Assembly (NCBI RefSeq): GCF_003815655.1
Contig: NZ_CP033917.1
Location: forward strand, 124,001 to 188,000
DNA: 64,000 bases
Origin: Chryseobacterium sp. G0201
GTDB lineage: Bacteria; Bacteroidota; Bacteroidia; Flavobacteriales; Weeksellaceae
Reading direction: 5' to 3'
Shown here piece after piece: positions 52,166 to 60,472 of the stretch; the first letter of the stretch is position 1, and every line of letters starts with the position of its first letter. The notes beneath the pieces were generated by a model. It worked only from the letters and a program-made list of their open reading frames with translations. It ran no database searches and was not told the origin of the DNA. Both the position numbers and the translations under genes were made by a program.

Positions 52166-52318
52166 TTTTAAATCTAGATATTAGAAGTTAGATTTTAGAA
52201 ATTAGTTTACATGATTGCATAAAATTTTCTACTTAAATCTAATTTCTTATTATTTTATTTTAAATTAAAAAGTTAGAGTTAAAAACTAATTTCCAGCTTC
52301 TAATCTCTAACTTCTCTT
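52166..52318. repeat. Degenerate TTAGAAG-type short repeats
   Basis: Tract with TTAGAAGTTAGATTTTAG and, further on, CTAATCTCTAACTTCTC, forming a long imperfect inverted repeat. The same style as 51368-51437. Confidence 0.55.
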
Positions 52319-52320
52319 TA

Positions 52321-53583
52321 TCACACTTTTACACTCACCTGCATTACCTGCAGATCAAATTCTTTCGAAGCCACCAATAAATGGTCAAAAATATCAGCCT
52401 GAATCTGCTCAAACCTTTCCCATTTAGAATCATTGGCAAAACAATAAATTTCCAATGGCAGACCTTGCGGAGTAATTTCTAACTGGCGAACCATTCTTGT
52501 TCCGTTTTGATCGACATCGGGATCATGTTCAATATATTTTTGGGCATAATGCCTGAAAACACCAATATTGGTAAGCTGTCTTCCATTGATGATCTTGTCT
52601 TTATGCTCAATGCTTTCTTTTTCTTTTCTTAATTCAACAATCTTAGATTCCAGATAATCTGAAATTAAATTAATATCCTTTAGACGCTCAATTTCTTCAT
52701 CATTTAAAAATTTAAAAGAATTGATGTTAAAATAAATTGATTTTTTAATTCTTCTTGTATTGGATTCCGACATTACCTGAAGATTTTTGATCTCAGTCGT
52801 CAGTAAATCATATGTAGGAATCGTAGAAATCGTTTTGTCGAAATTGGTAATTTTCGTTGTCAGAAGGCTAATATCAGAAATATTTCCTTCAATATTATAT
52901 TTAGGAATCCCGATCCAATCGCCTACTTTCATACTTTTAGAAGTTGCCACATGAAGTCCTGTTACAAATCCTAAGATAGTATCTCTGAAAACCAATACCA
53001 AAACTGCTGTTATAGCTCCTAAACTTCCTAATATTGTTCCACCTTTAATTCCGAAAATAGTACAGATACCGATAACCGTAAGGATAAAAATTCCAAAAAT
53101 CTTTACCGATTCCGAAATAGCATTTAGAGCCATTATTTTGTAAAAATCCTGCTTGATCACGAAGTAGTTTCTGAAAGCTGTTAATGCTCTGAAAAGCATT
53201 CCGGCGATGACAAAAATAATGGCAAGATTAACAATAACCTCAAGTAGTGTAAAGCTTTTAGGATGTCTGTAAAAAACTGAAAATAAAGCATATCCAGCAA
53301 AATTCAAGGCCCCTAGATGTACAACAGAGTTGGTGATCCTAGACTGATAAATAGATTTTATAATGGGGTACTTTTCTTTATCAAAAAACTGTTTGATAAT
53401 TGTATTAACAAAAAATTTAAAAATGAAATCTATAGCAAAAACAAGACCTGCCAAAAAGATAAATTTAAGAACAATCTGACAGGTAAGCGCCAAATCACTA
53501 GGAACATGATCTCTAACGAAATAGTGAATTGTATCACTAATATCCTGTAAAAAATCTTTGGTATCTTGTATTTCGTCTTTCAT
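52321..53583 (-). CDS. MscS-family mechanosensitive channel (YbdG-like)
   Basis: A 420-aa protein with four to five N-terminal helices (about 35-175). The MscS pore-lining helix and beta domain follow (GGTILGSLGAITAVLVLVFRDTILGFVTGLHVATS, then KVGDWIGIPKYNIEGNISDISLLTTKI). A cytoplasmic domain with several insertions fills the C-terminal half. YbdG-type channels open under osmotic stress. A -7 box TAAATTTG (53590-53597) lies six nucleotides before the ATG. Confidence 0.9.
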   Translation of the reverse strand: MKDEIQDTKDFLQDISDTIHYFVRDHVPSDLALTCQIVLKFIFLAGLVFAIDFIFKFFVNTIIKQFFDKEKYPIIKSIYQSRITNSVVHLGALNFAGYALFSVFYRHPKSFTLLEVIVNLAIIFVIAGMLFRALTAFRNYFVIKQDFYKIMALNAISESVKIFGIFILTVIGICTIFGIKGGTILGSLGAITAVLVLVFRDTILGFVTGLHVATSKSMKVGDWIGIPKYNIEGNISDISLLTTKITNFDKTISTIPTYDLLTTEIKNLQVMSESNTRRIKKSIYFNINSFKFLNDEEIERLKDINLISDYLESKIVELRKEKESIEHKDKIINGRQLTNIGVFRHYAQKYIEHDPDVDQNGTRMVRQLEITPQGLPLEIYCFANDSKWERFEQIQADIFDHLLVASKEFDLQVMQVSVKV

Positions 53584-53817
53584 TTACAGCAAATTTAAGA
53601 AATTTAAGGTTGATTTTAATTAAAACTTCTCTATCAATTTTCATCCCAAAATGATTTCTTTTTAAATATTTAATAAAAATTATCAATTGTTATTTTAAAA
53701 ATTACTAAATCCTCTTAAACTTTGATCAATAAATAGAAAATTCGCCAAAAACCATCATTAAAAATAAATTATATTAAAAATTTATCACATTTTATGATTT
53801 TATATTTAATTATTTAT

Positions 53818-53825
53818 TAAATTTG
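53818..53825 (+). promoter_or_regulatory. -7 promoter box of the 395-aa lipoprotein gene
   Basis: TAAATTTG, 32 nt before the ATG. The 274-bp gap on its left is very AT-rich and has no gene. Confidence 0.5.
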
Positions 53826-53857
53826 ACAAAAACTAACCAAATCAAAATCAATTACAT

Positions 53858-55045
53858 ATGAGAAAACACTACTTATTTATTTTGTTGTGTGTATTCACAC
53901 TTTTAACAAATTGTGCAGGAGGAGATGATTCTGCAATAGTTTCCGAAAACGTTGGCCCTGCAATTGTAAAAACAGGAAAACTTACCGGAAAAGTCATGTC
54001 ACAAAACGGAACCAAACCTATTGGAGGTGCTTCAGTTTTTACTTTTGATGACAAGTATAAAATCTATTACACCACTTCTGACGCAGATGGTAACTTCACG
54101 CTGGAAGCTCCGGTTGGAAATTATACCATTCATATTCAGACAGGTAATGGCAGTAATTTCCGTACAGAAATTTCCGCAATTGTAAAAGATAATGAAACTT
54201 TAAATCTCGACGCCAGTCAAACCAAACTGAATCAGGTTGCAAAAATCGCTTATGTAAAAGGAACGTATGATAAAATTGAAGATATTATTCAGACTTTAGG
54301 CTATACCGCCACCGAAATCACCAATAACGATCTTGCTAACCTGACTACCGTTGCACAGTATGACATCATATTTCTTAACTGTGGATCAAGAAATAACTAC
54401 TCTTCAAATCCGGGACTTTATACTGTAATTGATACTAATTTAGCCACCTTTGTTGCTAATGGAGGAAGTATTTATGCTTCAGACTGGGACGTTGCTTACT
54501 TGGTGGGCGGAACAACTAATACCAATAACTGTTCGCTTGCAGGAGGATTTGTTCCCGATACAAAATTATGCTCTAAAAATACCGGAAGTGTAGGTATGGT
54601 AGGCGCTACGGTAAATAATACCGGACTTACAACAGCGTTGGGATTCAATACATTGAATATCAACTATGATCTAGGTGCATGGCAGAAAATAATTAACTAT
54701 GATCCAGCATATTGGGAAGTTTTAGTTAAAGAAACTTCATCAAATGATGCTTTGATGATCAGAACCAATCATTTTACAGCAACAGGAGTTCCGAATACTC
54801 CGATAGGAAACGCTCCAAATTCAACATTTGTAACCGTTTGTATTACACTACCGGGAAATATCCAGATCAGCCTTTCAGTTCCTCAAGTACTAGTTCCTTA
54901 TCTGGTTGCATTAGGAGCAACCGTAGGTCCTTGCTCAGGATCTTCAACCAGTGGATATATTTATTACACTACTTTCCATAATCATGCTTCAGGAAACATT
55001 GGAAATGCCGGCGTAATTCTACAATATGTAATCTTAAACTTATAG
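53858..55045 (+). CDS. Lipoprotein with carboxypeptidase-like regulatory domain
   Basis: A 395-aa protein with a lipoprotein signal ending LLTNC (Cys19). A CarboxypepD_reg-like beta-sandwich (about 40-120: GKLTGKVMSQNGTKPIGGASV, then TTSDADGNFTLEAPVGNYTI) precedes a C-terminal part. That part resembles ThuA- or GATase1-like folds (YDIIFLNCGSRNNYSSN and NGGSIYASDWDVAYLV). Substrate unknown. It probably sits on the outer membrane, possibly facing outwards. Confidence 0.75.
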   Translation: MRKHYLFILLCVFTLLTNCAGGDDSAIVSENVGPAIVKTGKLTGKVMSQNGTKPIGGASVFTFDDKYKIYYTTSDADGNFTLEAPVGNYTIHIQTGNGSNFRTEISAIVKDNETLNLDASQTKLNQVAKIAYVKGTYDKIEDIIQTLGYTATEITNNDLANLTTVAQYDIIFLNCGSRNNYSSNPGLYTVIDTNLATFVANGGSIYASDWDVAYLVGGTTNTNNCSLAGGFVPDTKLCSKNTGSVGMVGATVNNTGLTTALGFNTLNINYDLGAWQKIINYDPAYWEVLVKETSSNDALMIRTNHFTATGVPNTPIGNAPNSTFVTVCITLPGNIQISLSVPQVLVPYLVALGATVGPCSGSSTSGYIYYTTFHNHASGNIGNAGVILQYVILNL

Positions 55046-55119
55046 TAAATTTTTAACTTATATTGAAAGGTGGCTTTTTTAAGGTCACTTTTTTTTATCT
55101 TGCATGTATAATTTTAAGA

Positions 55120-55611
55120 ATGGATACAACATTAATTAATATTCTCTGTCTTGTTTTATTATTCCTCGGAATCCTGGGAACTTTCCTTCCTGTTTTACCG
55201 GGATTATTATTAAGTCTTTGTGGGTTATTGATCTACAAATTCGGGACAGACGCTGATCTGCCGATGATCTATATTTGGGCTTTCGGGATTCTTACGGCAG
55301 CTTCTGTAGTTTTAAGTTATGTAATTCCAGCCAAAACCAATCAAAAATATGGTGGGACACGTTGGGGAAGCATTGGTTCGATAATCGGAACCATTGTCGG
55401 GATGTTTTTACCTATTCCACTAGGTTTCCTGATCGGAATGTTTGCAGGAGTTTTTATTGGTGAATTACTTCACGACAGCAAAGACATGAATAAGGCTTTA
55501 AAATCCACCAAAGGGGCTTTTATAGGATTTATTTACGGAACTGGATTTAGCTTGGTTGTAGGTGTGGCAATGTTTTTGGTAGTAGTATTGAATATGCTTA
55601 ATATCATTTAA
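55120..55611 (+). CDS. DUF456 membrane protein
   Basis: About 163 aa from the ATG at 55120 (MDTTLINILCLVLL). The longer frame from 55063 adds residues that overlap a hairpin and a promoter-like TATCTTGC, so I reject it. It has three to four helices with the DUF456 pattern LLFLGILGTFLPVLPGLLL and GSIIGTIVGMFLPIPLGFLIGMFAGVFIGEL. Function unknown. It lies 11 bp before the next lipoprotein gene. Confidence 0.88.
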   Translation: MDTTLINILCLVLLFLGILGTFLPVLPGLLLSLCGLLIYKFGTDADLPMIYIWAFGILTAASVVLSYVIPAKTNQKYGGTRWGSIGSIIGTIVGMFLPIPLGFLIGMFAGVFIGELLHDSKDMNKALKSTKGAFIGFIYGTGFSLVVGVAMFLVVVLNMLNII

Positions 55612-55622
55612 AATAAAAAATC

Positions 55623-56123
55623 ATGCTACACAAAACCATCATATTCAGCTTAGGATTATTGACATTAGCCAACTGCAATGCTCAAAAGGAAACAAAAACC
55701 TCAACAAAGAATCCTACAACAGCTGAAATAAAAGAAACAAAGCCAATGAGTAAAGATGAAAACATCATATATTTCAATGAAGGAGAAAATAAATTCCTTA
55801 AAGAATATGAAATGAATGTCACATTCAAAGGCATTTCTGAGGACAGCCGTTGTCCTGAGGGCGTCAACTGTATGTGGGCAGGAGTTGCCGTTGCACAGAT
55901 TGAAGTGATGGGATTGGCAACCAGACCAATGACCGTAAATATTGCCACCACAGAAAATGCAGGGCGAAATTATCACCAATCTACCGAGTTCAACGGATAT
56001 ACCATTTCACTAAAAGATGTAAATCCTTACCCTACATCACAAGACGGGGCCAAAGCGCTTGCCGGAAAATACAGAATTGGAATCGTTATCAAAAAAACAG
56101 GAGAAAATTCTACCACGAAATAG
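55623..56123 (+). CDS. Lipoprotein of unknown function
   Basis: A 166-aa protein with a lipoprotein signal ending LANC (Cys18). A Thr/Lys-rich linker follows, then a domain with SRCPEGVNCMWAGVAVAQIEV, a motif found in many small Bacteroidota lipoproteins with two conserved Cys. VNPYPTSQ and YRIGIVIKK close the sheet. Its stop overlaps the convergent ung stop by 14 bp. Role unknown. Confidence 0.75.
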   Translation: MLHKTIIFSLGLLTLANCNAQKETKTSTKNPTTAEIKETKPMSKDENIIYFNEGENKFLKEYEMNVTFKGISEDSRCPEGVNCMWAGVAVAQIEVMGLATRPMTVNIATTENAGRNYHQSTEFNGYTISLKDVNPYPTSQDGAKALAGKYRIGIVIKKTGENSTTK

Positions 56124-56751
56124 GCTTTTTCCCTTTTGAAACCAAATATTCATTAATTTTTGAAAAAGGTTTGCTTCCGAAAAATCCTCTGTACACAGAA
56201 AACGGTGACGGGTGCGCCGATTTAATGATAAAATGCTTAGCCGGATCGATGAATTCGGCTTTTTTTTGTGCAAAAGCGCCCCACAATACGAAAACTACAT
56301 TTTCTTTTTTATCTGAAATTTCTTTAATGATGAAATTTGTAAAGGTCTCCCAACCTAGATCCTTGTGAGAATTCGGAGTATGGGCACGAACGGTTAAAGT
56401 TGCATTCAGCATTAAAACCCCTTGTTTCCCCCAATCGTCTAATTCTTTAGAGGTTCTTACCACTCCCAAATCATCTTTTAATTCAATAAAAATATTCTTT
56501 AATGAAGGCGGTGCAGTCACCTGTTCGGAAACAGAAAAACACAAACCATTCGCCTGAAAGTCATTATGATAAGGGTCTTGTCCGATAATTACGACTTCAA
56601 TATCATCGAAAGGCGTAATTTCCAACGCTCTGAAAATCTGATTTTTTGGTGGAAAAACTTTTGTTGTTGCATATTCCTGTTTTACTTTCTCCCAAAGAGT
56701 AGTAAAGTATGGAGTGCTTTTTATGGGGGCTAAAATTTCGGTCCAGGTCAT
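56110..56751 (-). CDS. ung: Uracil-DNA glycosylase
   Basis: A 213-aa family-1 UDG that removes uracil from DNA. The catalytic water-activating Asp59 is in GQDPYH (57-62), with LMLNATLTVRAHTPNSH and the DNA-intercalation loop HPSPFSVYRGFFG carrying the catalytic His. All key motifs are intact, though the protein is slightly shorter than E. coli Ung. It lies 7 bp after a membrane-protein gene in the same direction. Confidence 0.97.
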   Translation of the reverse strand: MTWTEILAPIKSTPYFTTLWEKVKQEYATTKVFPPKNQIFRALEITPFDDIEVVIIGQDPYHNDFQANGLCFSVSEQVTAPPSLKNIFIELKDDLGVVRTSKELDDWGKQGVLMLNATLTVRAHTPNSHKDLGWETFTNFIIKEISDKKENVVFVLWGAFAQKKAEFIDPAKHFIIKSAHPSPFSVYRGFFGSKPFSKINEYLVSKGKKPISW

Positions 56752-56758
56752 TTTCTTA

Positions 56759-57427
56759 TTATCTATAAATACTAACTCTTTTTATTTTCTCCACATAATC
56801 ATATCCTAAAACTCCTTTGGATAAAGTTAATTCAATAAGTTGATTATTTGAGATACTTTCATAAAATTCTTCACTTATACTTAATCTTTCATTCTTGTCA
56901 AATTTAGTTCTAATAAATATTTCATATGATTTACTTCTTGAGCCGTTGTTAATATATTTTTTATTTATTTCAATTCTTTCTCTCCTATCATCTGAAATAC
57001 TAAATCTATAATTTATAAAAATTCCTAATGAGGGAATTAAAAGGAAAAAAAAGATGCAAAGACTCAGAATATTATTTTTCTTTTTATCATTATTAAAACT
57101 ATAAAAAAATGTCAAAATAAAGGTTGTCAAACCACTAAAAATAAGACTTATAAAAGTTAATTTCCAAAATAACTCATATCCTCCAATTGTATTCTCAAAA
57201 TATCTTCCGAATATTAAAAATGGAATCATCGCAAATAAAAATATATAATCAAAATTTTTAATATCGGTTTTATTTGAACTCTTTTTACTTGTCTTTACTA
57301 TTAAATCTGATAAATTATATGATAATAACATAAAACTAGGAATAGATATAAAAAAATATCCAAATTCTTTTATTGAAAAAAATAATGCAAAAGCAGAAAG
57401 TAAAATTAATAATATATTTTTTGTCAT
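56759..57427 (-). CDS. Membrane protein of unknown function
   Basis: A 222-aa protein with four predicted helices (about 4-38, 62-80, 85-110 and 123-145) and a C-terminal polar part with FIRTKFDKNERLSISEEFY. The base composition is clearly more AT-rich than its neighbours, which may mean recent acquisition or weak constraint. It precedes ung by 7 bp, so it could share its transcript, but I see no functional tie. Confidence 0.6.
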   Translation of the reverse strand: MTKNILLILLSAFALFFSIKEFGYFFISIPSFMLLSYNLSDLIVKTSKKSSNKTDIKNFDYIFLFAMIPFLIFGRYFENTIGGYELFWKLTFISLIFSGLTTFILTFFYSFNNDKKKNNILSLCIFFFLLIPSLGIFINYRFSISDDRRERIEINKKYINNGSRSKSYEIFIRTKFDKNERLSISEEFYESISNNQLIELTLSKGVLGYDYVEKIKRVSIYR

Positions 57428-57470
57428 TATTGTGTTTAAATTTTGCTTTGTTGAAATGACAAACTATACG

Positions 57471-57974
57471 TTATTTCTTCAAGCTAAAAACCAAATTATC
57501 AGGAAAACCTTCATCCTTTCTTTCCTCTTCCAACACAAAATCATGTTTTAAAAGAATACCTTTCGAGTTTTCATTAAACTTATTGGTCATTGCGACAATT
57601 TCCTGCAAATTTAAAGTATTAAATCCATAATTTACAACTGCAGTTAACGCTTCCGACATGATTTCTTTCCTGTGATAGTCGGGTAATAATTCATATCCAA
57701 CTTCTGCTTGCTTTCTGTCATCTGAGAATTTCCAAAGACAAATCGTTCCGATAAGATTAGGTTGATCTTTTAAAGAAATTCCCCAATAAAACGTTTCATT
57801 ATTTCGGGTTCTTTCTTTAATGGTTAAAATAAATTGCAAGGCATCATAATTATTTTTCGGAGAATTTCTCTGAACGAATTGATTGATTATTTGATTACCA
57901 CGAATTTTCAGAATATCTTCAACATTGCTTTCGTTGATTTCTTTTAATTGTAGTCTTTCAGTTTCTAGTTTCAT
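57471..57974 (-). CDS. GNAT-family N-acetyltransferase (RimJ/RimL-like)
   Basis: A 167-aa single GNAT domain. It opens LETERLQLKEINESNVEDIL as in RimJ/RimL-type enzymes. The acetyl-CoA motif is degenerate (AEVGYELLPDYHRKEIMSEAL, with no Q/RxxGxG/A), and FNTLNLQEIVAMTNKFNENSKGILLKHDF completes the fold. The substrate may be a protein N-terminus or a small amine. The -7 box TAAATTTG (57979-57986) lies four nucleotides before the ATG. Confidence 0.88.
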   Translation of the reverse strand: MKLETERLQLKEINESNVEDILKIRGNQIINQFVQRNSPKNNYDALQFILTIKERTRNNETFYWGISLKDQPNLIGTICLWKFSDDRKQAEVGYELLPDYHRKEIMSEALTAVVNYGFNTLNLQEIVAMTNKFNENSKGILLKHDFVLEEERKDEGFPDNLVFSLKK

Positions 57975-58089
57975 ATCCCAAATTTAATGAAAACTATACC
58001 AAGAGTTAAAAAGATTTTCATAAACACACATTTGAAAATTAAACAAAATAAAACTTTTTAAACTTTATTTTTCTGATTTAAATTTTCAA

Positions 58090-58185
58090 CATACAGTTTG
58101 TCATCCCGTAGGGATCTCGCCTTAGTATTAGAGAATAAACTTGAAAGATTCTTGTCTAGATCCCTACGGGATGACAAACTGTATG
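58090..58185. repeat. 28-bp inverted repeat, long hairpin
   Basis: A perfect 28-bp inverted repeat (58090-58117 with 58158-58185) around a 40-bp loop. The arms contain CAGTTTGTCATCCC, the same style as the repeats at 29018 and 44078. It lies between the divergent GNAT and mutS2 genes (gap 57975-58314), and no gene is seen there. Confidence 0.85.
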
Positions 58186-58314
58186 GTAAAAAATAAACCT
58201 TGAATAATGAACTTGTTAAAATTTTTTGAAACTTTTGTGGTAAAATGAAATGTAAAGAAACTCATTTTCAAATGCTACATCATCAAATTCACATTTTCTC
58301 ACTAAATTTGCAGT

Positions 58315-60462
58315 GTGTATATAAATAAAGAAGATTTAAACGAATTAGAGTTTCCGCAATTGCTTGCGGAAATTGCTCCATTTGCATATTCTCCGAAAAC
58401 GAGAGACAAAATTCTTCAACTTCGTCCCATGGAAATTGACGAGGCAGGACTTTCACTGAAAAAAACTTCCGAATATTTATCGAGTTTTGAAAGTTCAAAT
58501 GCGATTCCGTTTGATGAATACGAAGATATTGAAAGCGAATTACAACTTATGCTGATCGAGAATTACCGTCTCGAAAACAAGGCTTTCATCAAAATAAAAA
58601 CGATTACCGAACAAATAGGAAGACTTCAAAAGTTTTTCCCGACAATGCCCGAAACGTTTCCAACTTTGATGGAAGATGCTTCTGTATTGGAATTTAAGAA
58701 AGAAATCATTGATAAGGTTGATAAAGTTTTCAACCGTTTTGATGAAGTAAAAAGTGAGGCTTCCCCGATCTTAAAAACCTTGAGAGCGGAAATTCAGCAT
58801 GCGAAAAAAGCAATCCAGGAAAATTTCAACCGTGTATTGTTTAACTACGCTCAAAGTGATTTTCTGGATGATATCCGAGAGAGTAATATTGAAGACATAC
58901 GAGTTTTAGCAGTAAAATCTGCTTATAAAAAAAGAGTTCCCGGAAGAGTTCTAGGGCTTTCAAAAACCGGTTCTATCACTTATATTCAGCCCGATAGTGT
59001 TGTAAAACATTACTTTAAACTTCGCGAGAATCAGGAAGAGGAGAAAAAGGAAATCGATAAAATTTTAAGACAGCTTACGGCAGAATTAGCCATATTTCAA
59101 CCGCAGCTTTGGAGATATCAGGCTTATATTTTTGATCTTGATCTTACAAGAGCTAAATCTAAGTTTGCAGAATTAATTAACGGCGTTTTACCAAAAATCA
59201 ACCGTCATAAAACATTAAAATTAAGAGAAGCTTTTCATCCATTATTGTGGTTAAGAAATAAAGCAGAGAATAAAACGATTTTCTCTCAAACCTTATCGTT
59301 GACGGATCAGAACAGAATTATCTGTATTTCGGGCCCGAATGCGGGAGGGAAATCGATCACGCTGAAAACGGTAGGATTGCTTCAATTGATGATCCAGAGC
59401 GGAATTTTAGTTCCTGTTCATCCAAGATCTGAAATGTTTTTCTTTGATAAGATCATGACCGATATTGGTGATAATCAATCTATTGAAAACCATCTTTCCA
59501 CTTATTCATCAAGATTGAAGAAAATGGGCGGAATTATTCGTGAAGCAGACGGAAATACCCTTTTGCTGATCGATGAATTTGGAACAGGTTCTGATCCTGA
59601 ACTGGGCGGTGCTTTGGCAGAAAGTTTCTTAGAGTTTTTCTATGACAAAAAGAGTTTTGCGATCATTACAACGCACTACACGAATATCAAACTGGTTATA
59701 GAAGAACTTCCTCATGCAGAAAATGCGGCTATGCTTTTTGATGAAGAAACTTTGGAGCCGATGTATAAACTGGAGGTTGGACAAGCTGGTAGTTCATTTA
59801 CTTTTGAGGTTGCCGAGAAGAATAAAATCCCAAGATTTATCATTCATTCTGCAAAGAAAAAAGTGGAACATGATATTGTAAATCTTGATAAAACGATTGT
59901 AAAACTTCAACAGGAAAAATTCGAGGTTGAAAAACTGAAAACCGATCTTGCCGAAAGAAAAGAATCCGTTGAAGATAAGCGTGATAATCTGCAAAAACTG
60001 AATGAGCAGCTTCAACAAAAACTATTCAATTTCCAAAAGCTGTATGAAGATGAACATCGAAAACTTCAGTTTGGAAATAAGATTGAAACCTTTATCGACG
60101 GCTATATAAAAGGAAGATCCCGAAAAGATGTAGTAAAAGATTTTGTGAAGATTCTAGAACAGGAAAAATTCAGGAAAATTGGAGCTGATAAAGATGAAAC
60201 GAAAAGACTTCAGGTTGTTAAAAGAAAAATCACGCAACAGCTGAAGAAAGAAGAAGTCATTGAAAAAATCACGGAAACCAACGAAAAAATAGAAGAAAAA
60301 CGTCAAACTGATCGCGCTGTTTGGATGAAAATTGGTCAACGCGTTCGTATCACAGGAAGTACAAGTGTCGGGACGATTGAAAAGATCTCCAGAAACAAGG
60401 TGATTGTGAATTACGGGACTTTTAAGACGACGATTAGCGCTGAAGAATTGGAGAGGATTTAA
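58315..60462 (+). CDS. MutS2-like DNA-binding ATPase lacking the Smr domain
   Basis: A 715-aa protein from a GTG start (MYINKEDLNELEF). Residues 1-320 form the MutS2 core and clamp. The P-loop GPNAGGKSITLK is at about 340-351 and Walker B LLLIDEFGTGSDPELGG at about 418-434. A long coiled coil (about 500-600) and a basic tail with an SH3-like turn (KIGQRVRITGSTSVGTIEKI) follow. It lacks the roughly 80-residue Smr nuclease domain that ends typical MutS2, so it is ATPase plus DNA-binding only. A -7 box TAAATTTG (58303-58310) lies four nucleotides before the GTG. Confidence 0.9.
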   Translation: MYINKEDLNELEFPQLLAEIAPFAYSPKTRDKILQLRPMEIDEAGLSLKKTSEYLSSFESSNAIPFDEYEDIESELQLMLIENYRLENKAFIKIKTITEQIGRLQKFFPTMPETFPTLMEDASVLEFKKEIIDKVDKVFNRFDEVKSEASPILKTLRAEIQHAKKAIQENFNRVLFNYAQSDFLDDIRESNIEDIRVLAVKSAYKKRVPGRVLGLSKTGSITYIQPDSVVKHYFKLRENQEEEKKEIDKILRQLTAELAIFQPQLWRYQAYIFDLDLTRAKSKFAELINGVLPKINRHKTLKLREAFHPLLWLRNKAENKTIFSQTLSLTDQNRIICISGPNAGGKSITLKTVGLLQLMIQSGILVPVHPRSEMFFFDKIMTDIGDNQSIENHLSTYSSRLKKMGGIIREADGNTLLLIDEFGTGSDPELGGALAESFLEFFYDKKSFAIITTHYTNIKLVIEELPHAENAAMLFDEETLEPMYKLEVGQAGSSFTFEVAEKNKIPRFIIHSAKKKVEHDIVNLDKTIVKLQQEKFEVEKLKTDLAERKESVEDKRDNLQKLNEQLQQKLFNFQKLYEDEHRKLQFGNKIETFIDGYIKGRSRKDVVKDFVKILEQEKFRKIGADKDETKRLQVVKRKITQQLKKEEVIEKITETNEKIEEKRQTDRAVWMKIGQRVRITGSTSVGTIEKISRNKVIVNYGTFKTTISAEELERI

Positions 60463-60472
60463 ACGATTTATT

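Noticed and set aside
57471..57974. GNAT gene as the MvdB acetyltransferase of the graspetide cluster
   Set aside because: It lies 7 kb from the precursors, on the far side of unrelated genes, and resembles general RimJ/RimL-like enzymes.
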